Source: Tetrahymena thermophila SB210 (lineage: Eukaryota > Ciliophora > Oligohymenophorea > Hymenostomatida > Tetrahymenidae). From it: a stretch of 64,000 nt of DNA. The notes below the pieces were generated by a model, which searched no databases, was not told where the DNA came from, and worked only from the letters and a program-made list of their open reading frames with translations. Shown here piece by piece: positions 11,027-23,137 of the stretch. The number at the start of each line of letters is the position of its first letter. The stretch's first letter is position 1. The stretch is from contig NW_002476342.1 in the NCBI RefSeq assembly GCF_000189635.1, positions 62,001 to 126,000 on the forward strand. The letters run 5' to 3'. The position numbers were made by a program, and so were the translations under genes.

Positions 11027-11673
11027 AATAATACTCTAATGATAATAAATAAATGGCGAAAAAATGATGAATATATAGTATATATTTGAATAATAGAATA
11101 TAATATGTTTTATTAAATTATATATTGAAAAAGTTTTTTAAATTTAGAAAATGTTTGCAAATTTTATTTTTTTATATATTGAGAGGAATATTATTTCTAC
11201 TATTTATTAATTTTTTTGATGCAATATTTAAAATCTAAATAAATAAACAAAAATTAATTATAATTATTACTATTTATTATTCTAATAAAAATTTATATGA
11301 AAATTTAATTAAAAATTTTGTACTTGATCACTCATTCATTCATAACAAATGATCAAGTTAGTATTTTTAAAATAGCATATTTTTAAATATAAAATAAAGG
11401 TAAAGGTCTATAAAGCAGAATACAAAACATTTATATGCTTTTGGCATGAGTTGTTTCTTATTAAATAATTATATATTATCTAAAAGGAAAATTGAAAGAA
11501 TAGTAGATTTATAAATGACTATAAAAGTATTAGTTGGAATATATTATTTTAATAAATAATATAATATAAATTTAACAAATAATATTATATAAATTTAACA
11601 TAAGAATAGTGTATTATTATAATCATTATCATAAATTTAATTATTTATTTATTATAATGGTGATTATATTTTA
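11027..11673. other. Intergenic spacer
   Basis: A/T-rich DNA between the 3' end of LRR gene C and the 3' end of the small secreted-protein gene on the other strand. A short inverted pair TACTTGATCA/TGATCAAGTTAGTA lies near 11,320-11,364. I see no gene. Confidence 0.5.
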
Positions 11674-11898
11674 TCAGCAAAAGTATTTACAGATCAATAA
11701 GCCGTGTTTATAGCAATCCCAGCAAGGGCAACTAGGGTCAGTCATAGAGCATTTAACCTTATGTGCAAAAGGACCATTTAGTTATACAATACGTTTAACA
11801 TAGGTATATTTAGGTTGATTTTATTGTCCTGAGTTATCATCTGCATTTACAATCATAGCAAGAACAAATAAGATAAGAATGTACTTAATAAATTTCAT
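11674..11898 (-). CDS. Small secreted cysteine-rich protein, 74 aa
   Basis: A single uninterrupted ciliate-code frame of 75 codons on the minus strand, with two internal TAA codons read as Gln. Residues 1-19 are a textbook signal peptide (MKFIKYILILFVLAMIVNA). A hydrophilic Gln/Asn-containing stretch follows, then a compact C-terminal module, residues 50-74, with six cysteines in the pattern C-x6-C-x-C-x2-C-x7-C-x3-C; the last residue before TGA is Cys. Six cysteines suggest three disulfides. I do not recognise the family. In function it could be a pheromone-like signal, a mucocyst cargo or an antimicrobial-type peptide; nothing in the sequence decides. The composition (G+C higher than its flanks) and the clean signal peptide support a real gene. 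Confidence 0.7.
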
Positions 11899-14406
11899 TT
11901 TAATTAGAGGATTTTTTTTATTTAATTTGATTTCTTTCTTTGAATTAATTAATTATATATTCTTACTTCTTAAGATTTCTCCTCTATTTAAGCAAGCGTG
12001 AAGCTTATATCTACAAACTTATATTAAAGATAATAAATTCTTTAATCAGGAAAATTAAATATTAAATTCAAGCTCGTTTAAAAAAAAAGATTGATTAATC
12101 CAACTTTTTAGTGATCAAATAAACAAGTATCATAAACATTAGAGAAATAAAAGGGAATTTGGCATTTATAAAATTATATTATAATGAAATCAGTAAAATT
12201 TATAACTAATCTAAAGCTAATATATTTTAGAAGCGTTAATAACAGCCAGTTCTTATCAAAAATAAATTTACTGACATTTTAATAGATTAACATCAATAAG
12301 TGATTTTTTTTCACTAGATAGCTTTTATTAAACAAATATTTGATTGATTCGAGTGATAAAAAAATTTTTATTTAAATATACTTTCTATAAGCATGAAAAA
12401 ATAATTGAGGTTGAAACCAAAATATTTGGTTCAAATACAGACAAGGATAAAAATATGATTTAAACAAAAAATGAAATTATTTTATCTAAAAATTGAATTT
12501 TCATTTTCGAATGGATTTTTTAGAATTCCTTAGAGTGTGTGTATTGATAAATCATTTATTTAAATTTTTAAGAACTACTTTAATTCTTTGTTTAGATAGC
12601 AAAGAAGCGCTTGAATTTAAAATATGATCTCTATTTTCAATAATATAAAAGTACTTTATCTTTTATTAAATTATATAAATAATATGCAATGGACTCATAT
12701 TTATAATGTGATATTTTTTGAAGTAAAATTATAAAATATTTCACAATTAGATTAAAAAATATATTACAAATTAAAAAGTATTTCAAATGTGTGATTAAAT
12801 TCTTTCTTTTCTAAATTTTTTAAGCTGTTAAAAATCAATCTATTTATCTATTGATCTATTTAAAGGTCACAATTTTTACTTAATCAAGCTATTTTCAGTC
12901 AAGTTAAATTTTCTTATTATTTATTGACCATTAACAAAAGATTAATTTTTTTTTAATTCAGGAGCATTTTTATTAATAAGCAATAACAATTACTGAATTA
13001 ATATTTTCTTAGAAAAAGATTTTTTAATGTTTAAAAATACATTGATTCGCTAATATATCAAACTAATTATCTTCAAAAATGTTTTTTAACAACATTTTAT
13101 TGTATAATAACAAGTATCTATTTTTAAATTAATGGATTTGAGTTCTTTTTTTATTCTAAAAATATTGTCACATGAAAAAAATAATCGCAGAATTAATTGG
13201 TCTTTTAAATGAAATTAACTCAGATTAAATAATGTCCAGCAAAGCCAGTACTTAAAAATAATTTATAAATTCCGCTATTAATTAATATTGATTACTATGG
13301 TCATCAACTATTAATTACTATTACAAAAAAAATTATACACCTCTATTGATTAACTTTTATATTCTATGAAAAGCTAGTTCTGGCTTTTATTATATCTAAA
13401 ATATATCCATTTTTACAATAGAAAGTAACATGTTATGTACAATATTTTTTTTTCAGTCCCTAGCCTCTAATTCTAATATAATCTACTATAAAACAAATTT
13501 GTCAATGTTTTTCTTTATTTTTAAAACTAAATCAAATATTATTGAATACTTTTTCAGCTTATAAAAAAATATTATTTATTGAAAGTGATTTTTTAGAGAA
13601 AAAATGCCTTGTAAATTTCTTAAATTAAATAAAATACAAGCTATTTAAATAAAAAATATTACTTTTTTACAAATGAATTGAATTCACCACAATAAAAATA
13701 TATAATTAATTATGAATTTTAAGCTTTATTAAGCTCATGGAGATCTGTTGAATCCTAAGTCTATTACACACTTATTACTAATTTGCAGGTTATAGAATTA
13801 ATTTAATTGCATTAGCATTAAAAATATTAAAGCCATTTTTTTATAAATTTTTTGCATTTTTCAATGTCAATCTAGTTTTAGAAAATTGGTTTTTAAAAAT
13901 GTGTTTTCCTTTAGCAGTAAATGTGCTTAAAAACATATTTTTTCAAACAAAATATTTTATTTTTTCTTGCATTCCCCTAAAAAACTCTCAAAATAATCCA
14001 AAAATCCTTAACAATCAAAAAAATAAAGCTGATTTTAAGCTTTCATTTAAAATCTAAATTGAATTATCTCTTAGCGAACAATTAATTAGTAAGACACTTA
14101 TATAATACAATTAAATAAAATAATAGTTATTAACTATTCAAATGATATTTATAAAAATAAAAATTGAGTAATTATTTTATAATTTCTTTCTTTGATTTTA
14201 ATGTTTTTTATAAAATTTATTAATTCATACTTATAAATTATAAAATCATAAGAAAAAATGACAAAATATAGCTTTCTTTTCTAAGAGCATATTTTTAGAT
14301 TAATATTAACTTAATTGTTTTAATTAGAATTTTTATGAAATAGATTTACTTTTTGAAATAAGCAAATGAATATTTCAAATAAATGGGTTATTTTATGAAA
14401 TTAAAT
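11899..14406. other. Long intergenic region (2.5 kb)
   Basis: Very A/T-rich and mostly featureless. The part next to 11,898 is the likely promoter of the small secreted-protein gene. The only frame worth noting is a 39-codon plus-strand one at 13,172-13,291, with plausible codon use (begins MKKIIAELIGLLNEI), too short to claim. With a single stop codon, frames of this size arise by chance. Confidence 0.45.
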
Positions 14407-15723
14407 TCAATATTTTTTTTAAGGTTAACTATAATACTTGTCTAAGAACATTTCAGAAAATACTGAGTATTCAACACATTCGAATAGTTTTGATATCTCT
14501 AGGTTTAAATACTGATCATATGTTATACAATTTTTAGAGTGTGCTAGGTTTTGCCTGTATGTTTTTAATGCTTCTAGCTAATTTGGTGGCACATAAATTT
14601 ATTCTATATATCCTATATGGTCGTATGGAGTTTACTAATGCCTCGTGAAAGGGCTCGCTATTTTAGTGGTTGTTAGCTGCAAATCTAGATTAAATCCATC
14701 GAATGTGACTATGTTAAAGTAAACAGTTAAACTTTCTAAGTCATTTTCAATTCTTTTCTACACATCTTTTAGTATTGTTTAGTATGAACTTTTAAAAATA
14801 TTTTCCATATTAATTGGATTTCCCCTCATGAAGGTATATTCGAGTATTTCTTTATTAACTCCTATTAATTTTAAATATTCTTAGCATAGTCCAAATTTTG
14901 TGATTTCTATATCTCCTAGATAGTAATTCATTCTGCCTACCAAATACTTGAAGATTGTACCTTTCTCTAATTAGGATGCTTTATATTTTACATAATCAGA
15001 GAATTGCTGATAGTCTTCTTCTATCTCTTAATAGACTTAGCTTGATATTTTTTAGAAATATTTCTACTTTGAAAGTATTAAATTAACTTCTTGCTAATAC
15101 TTTTCAAGCACCAAAGCCAATTCTCTTTGTGCCTTGCTATTCTAACTTGATAGAAAATCGCATAAAAACTAAAATTAGTTGATTCCATAGGAAACATTAT
15201 TAGAAGAGAATTCAAAAAAATCCAACGCTTTATCAAATTTAACTTAAATTCCACTTGAGCTTTTTTGGTAGATTGTTTAACAGCAAATTTGCTGAGAACT
15301 CTCCAAAGAATCTAAGTTAGTAGGAATTTCAATATGCCCAAAAATATAAAATCTATAATTAATATCTATCTTTTCATTTATCAAGCTAACAGGAATAAAT
15401 TCCACCTAATTAGGTTTATTGACAACTCTCTTTCCTTCAAGCAATCTATTAAACTTTTCTATCTTTTTCTAATAATTCCTAACTAAATCTATCTTTGTTT
15501 AATTATATTTTAATGCTACATCTTCATGGTTATCATCTTTAGTAGATTCTTAGAAATCCTGCTAAAATTATTCTATATCCTGCTATTACTTATCTGATTA
15601 TTCTTCAATCATCTCTTAAAAATCTTGAAAAACAATATGACTATTTGATTAATACAAAGAAGAACCATTACTGTCTCTTTAATTATTCAACAAATCTGAA
15701 TATTGATTATGATTTTAAATCAT
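14407..15723 (-). CDS. Conserved-looking orphan, 438 aa, possibly PAS-like
   Basis: One open frame of 439 codons with many TAA/TAG Gln codons; the in-frame region upstream of 15,723 contains no other ATG before a TGA, which fixes the start. The N-terminus (about residues 1-80) is Gln/Asn/Asp-rich. The middle is helical and charged with Gln-rich coiled-coil-like stretches. Residues about 270-360 (around MNYYLGDIEITKFGLCQEYL, then a VYFNIVTFDGFNLDLQL strand pair) faintly recall a PAS domain of the kind found in some fungal regulators; this is a weak impression only. No signal peptide and no membrane segment. The 3' end of the adjacent tRNA-Glu gene lies 117 bp upstream of its start codon. Confidence 0.65.
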
Positions 15724-15829
15724 TTGTTTTTTATTCTTATTAATACTAAAAAAACTAATATTTCAATTAATTCTTTACTCATTGTGTTTACACTAATATT
15801 GAAATTTAAAATTAAATTCTTGATTTGAC

Positions 15830-15836
15830 AAAAAAA
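15830..15836 (-). terminator. RNA polymerase III terminator of the first tRNA-Glu
   Basis: On the minus strand a run of seven T follows the tRNA 3' end after three bases, the standard Pol III stop signal. Confidence 0.75.
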
Positions 15837-15839
15837 GTT

Positions 15840-15911
15840 TCCCCCACCGGGACTTGAACCCGGGTCTGAAGGGTGAAAACCTTCTATCCTAACCTGCTAG
15901 ACTATAGGGGA
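15840..15911 (-). tRNA. tRNA-Glu (anticodon UUC)
   Basis: 72-nt cloverleaf. The 5' strand TCCCCTA pairs with TGGGGGA (one G-T pair), the anticodon loop is in GGTTTTCACCC giving anticodon TTC, and the T arm is CCGGG-TTCAAGT-CCCGG, the internal B box. No intron; CCA is not encoded. It reads GAA/GAG. It is identical to the second copy 1.1 kb away. Confidence 0.95.
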
Positions 15912-16936
15912 TTACATTGATATCACAAAAACACAAATTTAAATTTTTATTTTTTTCTCATAATTTCTTGATAATTGATAATAATCAAGCCTTATGCTAA
16001 TGTGTAAAAAAGATTATTCTTTCAAAAGAAAATCGAATTACTTAAGCATCTTTATTTCCATTAATTAATATTAAAATTAAGCTAATTAGCAAAAGAAAAA
16101 TAATTTGGAATACTAAACAAATTTGAATATTAAAAAAGCTATCCATTAAATTCATTCAAAGTTTATTGAATAATTAATTGGGTTTTATAATAAATAATAT
16201 TTATATTTATGAAATTTCAGGCTATGAAATAAATATTTATTCATAATAAATCTAACTATTAAAGTAATTATCATTAAGTAAACTATAATTATCTTTTTTA
16301 AAATTTAGTTTATAATTGATTAAAACTATATTTTGTTTAAATTCATGATTATTGATTGAGAAAAAGGCCTTATTTAGAGTCTTATTTATTGCTTAAAAAA
16401 CTTAAAATTTTATATAATAGTACAAATAACTTTTTATTTACTGTTATTTCTTTAATTTGTTTATAAGGATTCAATATTAATTTATGTATTATTTTGTATA
16501 TTAGAAAATCCAAAAAATTATTTGATACTATCGAAATTGATAATTATTTTCACTTATGTAATTTTATTATTCAATTTAAAAACAAAAATAATTATGAGTA
16601 TGTATCTAAATATTACCATAAATATTAAATAAATAGATTAGATTTTATCAAACAATTTTATTAATTTATATTTTATTTTATTTTTCATTTTAAAAATTAA
16701 CACAATTTGAGAAAATATTTGATATAATTTATTGCTAGTTATCATTCTATTTATATATATTTGTACAAGTTTTAAGTAATTTATGATGATTAATTTTGCG
16801 AGTTTATTCAAATGCAAGTAAGGTGTTTTAATATTATTCATTTGTTTGCTACTTTTAAAATTATTTTATAAGAATTACAAAATTTTATTTGTTTGATAAA
16901 AAAATAAAAAAATAATTAATTTTTATTAATTTTATG
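15912..16936. other. Spacer between the two tRNA-Glu genes
   Basis: About 1 kb of A/T-rich DNA without a supportable gene. The few bases 5' of each tRNA (ATGTAATC read on the minus strand) are the same in both copies, but the rest of the flanks differ. Confidence 0.5.
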
Positions 16937-16942
16937 AAAAAA
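16937..16942 (-). terminator. RNA polymerase III terminator of the second tRNA-Glu
   Basis: Six T on the minus strand two bases beyond the tRNA 3' end. Confidence 0.7.
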
Positions 16943-16944
16943 TT

Positions 16945-17016
16945 TCCCCCACCGGGACTTGAACCCGGGTCTGAAGGGTGAAAACCTTCTATCCTAACCT
17001 GCTAGACTATAGGGGA
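16945..17016 (-). tRNA. tRNA-Glu (anticodon UUC), second copy
   Basis: Base-for-base identical to 15840-15911 and in the same orientation, with the same TTC anticodon and its own T-run terminator. Flanking sequence is unrelated beyond about ten bases, so the pair is either an old duplication with the genes held identical or two independent copies of a dispersed gene. Confidence 0.95.
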
Positions 17017-18106
17017 TTACATGAATTTCAGAGTCTTACAAATTTATCTACTTTTTTTATTTTCAATAAATTAAATTAAATAAGTTAATCAATAAAATAA
17101 CTAAATTTAATCACCAGCATCTTTTTAATTTGAATTAATTTTAATTTTTCTATGGTCTTTATTGCTACTATTTTTAATGCTAATTCTAAATAAACACAAA
17201 ATTATTTTAGAAATTTTTAATAAGATTTAAAAATATTTACAAATAAAAATGATAATACGATTATAGTAAGTATTAATGAATGAATGCACTAATTGATCTT
17301 TATTTTTAAATATTAAAATACTAACAGAATAAAGAATAAATGAATGATGCTTTTTAAGAAAATATTTTTGATTAAATTTTTATATTCATCATAAATACAT
17401 TTGTAATATTTCATAAAGAAATAAATTTATTTTTTAATCTAAACTAAAATAAAAATAAAATATAATAAGCTTTTTTTACTTCATATAATTTAATTTTGAT
17501 CTAACTAAATTATGCTTATTAAAATTCAATAAAATAACTTAAGCTAGTTATAAAAAGTACTAAAATATACACGTTTACAAGTTTTTTACTTCAACTAATT
17601 TAATTTTTATCTATATTATGTTTATTAAAATTCAATAAAATAACTTTAGCTACTTATCATAATCACGAAAACATACACGCTAACAAAGCATTGAAATGAT
17701 ATGTATAATATTTTTTAATTTCTTACAAAATAATGTAAATTCAAAAAATAAATAGATATTTTTGATTGAATTGCTCTAAAATAGATAGACTTATTGTTTT
17801 TTGATTGAAGTATATCAAATGTAAATATCAAAGAAGGTATCGTATCATAATTATTCATTTGTAGAAGAAATTTTATAAATATTTTTTTTTTTTGCGAATA
17901 ATGGTTTTTGTTTAGATTTATAATAAAGAGTTAGAATTTGATTAATTGGATGAGTGTGTGAGTGAAAAAATTAATCTTACACAAAATTAATAAACAATTA
18001 AAGAAACTTAATAAGTAAAGAAATCTATAAAAAATTATTTACATTTGCTGATAAACAAGCAATCAAAGAAACACATATTAAGTGTAGATAAAATTAAGTA
18101 TAGAGA
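17017..18106. other. Intergenic spacer
   Basis: A/T-rich. It contains a diverged direct repeat of ~100 bp (about 17,470-17,570 and 17,580-17,690, both with ACTTCA-ATAATTTAATTTT...CATACACG-like sequence). The right end is the presumed promoter and leader of the membrane-protein gene at 18,107. Confidence 0.5.
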
Positions 18107-19762
18107 ATGAAATGGAGATTATTTATTTCAGTAGTAATAATGCTACTTTTTAACTTAATAAATATTTATTTAGCTATTTGTGCGTTTACGCAAGGCTATT
18201 ATTGGTATAGTTTTTCTGTAGCTTTAGTCTACTTTTTAGAAAGAGGAATCGATCATTCTGAACAAAGCTTTTTTGAGATAATATTTTTAGAAATCATCAA
18301 TTTTCTGAGGCTAAATACTATAGTATCAGATTAAGATATTAGAGAAATTAAATTAGGAAGTGTTTATTTAATGACTTTCATCAATACATTCTATTATTTA
18401 ACAGAATATAAAATGGTTAAGCTTAATGCTATAGGATAAGTTCATATTTTTATCTCTATAGAGCTCTTCATATTGATTTTAGACTCGATTTATATTCCAA
18501 TTATATAAGGTGGCGATGAAGGATTTAAATTTAAAGCTATACTTTATAGTTTGTTTGGACATCTTGCTTATTACACCAGTCTTAAATGTATTTTTAACAT
18601 GGATGATAGCTATGGAAATAATTTGGCTTGGTATTTAATTGTGTTAATTGTGTTGAATATATTTGCTTCTTTGCTTTTATATAAAGAGAAAATAAATAGC
18701 ATTTTCCACAAATTTACATAAGTTTTAGTCGGATTTCTTTCTAATTATCAATGGATGATTAGCTCGAAATATAAAAAATACAAAATATACAATAGAGATA
18801 GCTTTGTCATTAACATGAGTCTCTTTAACTAAATATCTTTGTTCCTGCTTATTATTTTTAATTCAAATTTGGACTAGCTCGTATTTACTTTCTTTCACAC
18901 GAGTAATGTAAATTAATAAGCTAACCAAATTTAAAAATAATAAGTAAAGTCAGTATCGATTTTCCATCACAATCATAATTAAATTTTAAGTTAGGACTTT
19001 CAAAATTATAATTTTAATCTTAATCAAAAACCTAATATCAATGAGGATGTCTAATATAATTATTACCATCAAATCTTTTTATTAGAGGCTATAATAGCAA
19101 GCTTTTTATATTTGTTACTGGGTCTAAAATAAATATTTGATGAAATATTCATCAAAATCTAGTTAATTATTAATGAAGATAAAGACTACATAGAAGCTGC
19201 TTAATTTTTCTTGAAATAAAGTCACATCATAACTCGCAAAAAATATTATATAACCACGCTATACTAAAGTTATGACTTCAAAGAAAATCATAATATAAAA
19301 GATCAACTGAAATATCTTGTTTAATACACACTTCCTTAGTACACAAACATTTGCAGTTACTGCAAACTTCAGTTGAGTATCTCAAAATTTATGAAGGGAA
19401 AAGAAAAATTTGTTAAAATAAAGTGTGGAAAATACTCTGAAGTCAACAGAAACTTCTAATGCACTTGTTTATACTCAATTCAAATATTTTGTAATTAAGA
19501 TTACATCCACCGCTATAATTCTTACATGCTGTATAAGGACTATTATATAAACTATTTACCCTTCATTTATTTTTATAGATATTTTAATGGTCAGATCTTT
19601 ACAGATTTTACTACTTAAATAGAGAATATTTTAGAAAGAGCTGGCCGAAGTAGCAAATACAAATGCTATTCTCTTCAAATAACTGCTTACTATGTACAAA
19701 TAAAAAATTTAATTCCACTCTAACCCTTCTTTGTTCTATACGATCTATACATAGACAATTGA
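18107..19762 (+). CDS. Multi-pass membrane protein with C-terminal cysteine cluster, 551 aa
   Basis: A single 552-codon frame from the ATG at 18,107 to TGA 19,760-19,762, crossed by many TAA/TAG Gln codons. The first ~190 residues contain about five hydrophobic segments: near 5-25, 35-60, 90-105, 120-145, then WYLIVLIVLNIFASLLLY around 180. Another strongly hydrophobic pair lies near residues 240-255 and 325-345. A Gln/Asn-rich loop separates them. The C-terminal ~150 residues look soluble and contain C-x2-C (NICSYC), a lone Cys, C-x-C (QCTCLY) and a later Cys/His, which could bind zinc. It resembles the many lineage-specific ciliate membrane proteins; I cannot assign a family. No introns are needed, unusual for a ciliate gene this long. 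Confidence 0.75.
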
Positions 19763-20520
19763 ACATGGCAAATTTAATTTCAAATCTATCAAAAAAATCT
19801 ACATTCATACTAAAAATCCTATAATTTTATTTATTAAAAAAAGAAGCTTAAACAAATTAAAAATATTGGTGTTATTTATTTTCTATTCAAATTTTGATTC
19901 TGTCTGTAAAATTAAAAAATATTTATATTTATTATTACAAATATTAAATTTTAATATAAAATAAATTCTAACTCTAAAGAAATTAAATAAATAGAAACTA
20001 ATATTAAAAACTTTTAAAATACACTTGAAGTAAATAAAATGATTAAAAAGTTATGAAAATATCAAGCTTTTGTATTCATCATCTTCAATAATAAAAATAC
20101 TTTCTTTTTAGTGTTTCAAAAACTAATTGATTAAATAAATTGCTAACATTAACCAAATTTAAATATTCTAAGCATTCAATATTGAAATATATTTTTAGTT
20201 CTACTTAAAAAAATAATTAGTAAAAAAATTGTAATTTTATTATAAAAGGAAATTATCTTTATTTTTATTCCATATAAAAATGACTAAAATAAGAGAAAGC
20301 TTTTTTTTTTTAAAGCAGTTTTCTACTCCCTCTTAAAAATTTTTAACAAAATTAAAAAACTTTATATATAAAAAATATTAAAGAGGGTTATTTATTTTTA
20401 ATATTTGAGGGCTTTATTTGGTACGTTCTTTATGAGCAGATTAAAAATTAATAGTTTATTTTAAAAAATTTATATAACTTTATTTTAGGAAAAAATAATA
20501 AAAAGAGAGTTTCATAAAAT
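19763..20520. other. Intergenic region with a CCCTCTT/AAGAGGG inverted repeat
   Basis: Mostly A/T-rich. At 20,328-20,334 CCCTCTT is mirrored by AAGAGGG at 20,381-20,387, with an A/T-only loop of about 46 bases. Short C-rich/G-rich pairs like this recur in other spacers of the window. The right end is the presumed promoter of gene D. Confidence 0.5.
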
Positions 20521-23137
20521 ATGATTAGCAATCCTTTTAGCAAAGTAACATGTTGCTTTCGAAAATAGATATTATCAAATTAATACTTTTTATTACAAAA
20601 GCTACTTTAATCAAACTAAATTAGAAACTCTTCTTATTTATATCTTGATCTCAGGTAAAACAATATTTTTGAATTATTTATTAATATTTATTATCTTCTC
20701 GAACTTTTTTAATAATTAATATTTTTATTAATTAAAGTTAAATTTAAATTTGTGACCACAATTCTGTTCAGCTGGTATAAGCATTAGTAGCTGCTAAATC
20801 TCTTTATGATTTAAATTTAAAATTTTCTCTGTAAAATATTTTAAAATGCATTAATTAATTTTACTAATAAAATTTTCTATATTAATTACAAAGCTAAATT
20901 TAAAGATAAAATCAATACTTTTATTCTTTACTTAACAATTAGTTATCTTTAATAATTTCAGTATTAAAAAATTTTTTTACATTTTAAATTAAAAAAGTTT
21001 TATTTTTATTTCAAACATATAATTTAAATTGTATGGAAAAAATGTTAATCAATTATTATAAAAATCTTTCTTTAATACAATTTTTTATTTAGAAATAACA
21101 AAATTAGTCTGCAAGGAGCATAAAATATATTTACAGGATTACTAAATTGTCAAAATCTCTCTAAGTTATCAATTGATTTAAAGTAAATTTAAATAATTTC
21201 AACCAAAATGCTTTTTAAAACTTTTATTTTATCTTATTTTCTTTTTAACTTAAAAGAATTATTTTTAAAGAATTTTGGATCGTTATTTATTTATTTATTT
21301 CTTATTTTTATCTAAAAAAAAATTTAATAAACTATTTTTATAAGAAATTAAAATATTGACGATAAAATAGCTCCAATTTTAGGAAATGGATTGACTTTAA
21401 TTCAAAATTTGCAGTTTTTAAATATCGACTTAAGGTAAGTTTTTTATTTATTAATTTAACAATTTGTCTTACTCAAAAAATATATTTTTACAATTTCTAA
21501 TTAAAATATAAAGGCACAATAAGATTACAGACTAAGGTGTTGCTGATTTGACTCATAGATTCTCCTGCTTCTGCAAACTTACAGGCTTAGTTATTGATTT
21601 AAGGTAAATTTACTAACTTAGATACAATGAATTAATTTATTTAACCTAATACCTCATATTTAGATTTACTTATAAATTTTATAATTATTTTTAATTTAAT
21701 AAAATTAAACAATAATTAATTTTTAAAATGATATTTATAAATTGAAACTTAATAAAAGAGAATTTATAGTATATTACTCTTTCTTTTATTTATTTTTTAA
21801 AAATTAAAAAATATAAATTATATATTTTAAATTTAATCAATCATATTAATCTTATGTTTGTTTGTTTTAAAAATAATATGAATTTATTTAAAAATTTTTT
21901 GAATTAAGATTAGCTAATAAAAATTGAGTTTAAGTAAATTAATAATTAATCTATTTTTTACTATAAAAAGTTATAATTTACTTACAGATAAAGGGGCTTT
22001 TAACTTAGGATAGTCGCTAAAATCTATGTTAAATCTTTAGAAATTAACTTTATATTTGCAGTAAATTAAATTTATATTAACACGTAAATATATTTTCTGA
22101 TAAAGAGCTAACTAAATAGGTGATTTAGGTGTCAAAAATATTTCAGAAATTATTGAATTTTGTAAGAACCTTAAAAATCTAACTATTATATTAGAGTAAA
22201 TATATATAATCACATCAAAAATGAATAATTTTATTTTAAATTTATTATAAATAGTAGGAATCTAATTACACAAGAAGGAATTTATTTTTTGGCATAAAGC
22301 TTAACATAGAGCTCTAACTTGAGCAACTTCACTATTTATTTATAGTAATTTAATTCATAAAATTTTCTTAAATCTATTTATTTATTTTTTCTTTTATTTT
22401 TATTATTTGTATCAAAATTTTATGTAATAATTTTCTCATAGAAGTTTTTATTTTAACTAAGTTAAAATAATATTTTTCAAAACTATTTAAAATAAATTTG
22501 CAGTTTGTTTTATTATATAATCTAAATTTATGGAATTTACTTATTTTCTATTTAAACCTTTTGAAAAAGAGAAAACAAGCTGGACTCAACATGTATTTCT
22601 GATTTAAGTGATGGATTAGCTAAATGCTTCAATTTAAGTAATCTGGGAGTATATCTCAAGTAAATCTCTAAAAAACTTATAAAAATAAATTTTAATATAC
22701 TAAATAAAACAGCTTCAATGATATAACTAACGAAGGAGCAATATGCTTAGCAAGAAGCATTTTACAAATTAAAAATCTAAAAAGTTTAGAACTCCATTTA
22801 ATGTAAGAAATATTTATATTATTTAATAATTTTTAATCATATATGCATTTTATAATTTAAAAAATAAAACAGGTTTAATTAAATACAGAAGTTAGGTCTA
22901 AGTGAATTAGGATAATGTTTGAGGCAGCTTAATTACTTGATAAGATTAGATTTCTCTATGTATTCATTTAAATTTTAAACTAAATTAACTTATATTTGTT
23001 TTAGTCTTATTTTCTAAAATTTAAAACCTTTTTTATTCATAAAAAGTAATAAAATAAGTTCATATCATACACAAACTTTTAAGAGAAATGTCAAGAAAAT
23101 GAAAAGATTAACAGATTGCAAAATTGAAACTGATTGA
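20521..23137 (+). CDS. Diverged LRR protein gene D, 374 aa, twelve exons
   Basis: Exons: 20521-20654, 20738-20830, 21093-21182, 21345-21434, 21514-21603, 21971-22060, 22106-22195, 22255-22344, 22570-22659, 22713-22802, 22873-22959, 23047-23137; 1,125 nt, 375 codons with TGA. Exon 1 (45 codons, MISNPFSKVTCC start) has no counterpart in genes A-C. Ten LRR exons, eight of exactly 90 nt plus one of 93 and one of 87, all begin with one base and end in phase 2, exactly as in genes A-C, and each encodes N-x-I-x-D-x-G...L...C-x-N-L-x-x-L-x-I-x-L. The final exon ends MKRLTDCKIETD. Repeats here are strongly diverged from one another and introns (45-370 nt) are unrelated, so the array is ancient. The same architecture with no recent homogenisation makes it a useful outgroup to the young cluster at the left end. 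Confidence 0.8.
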
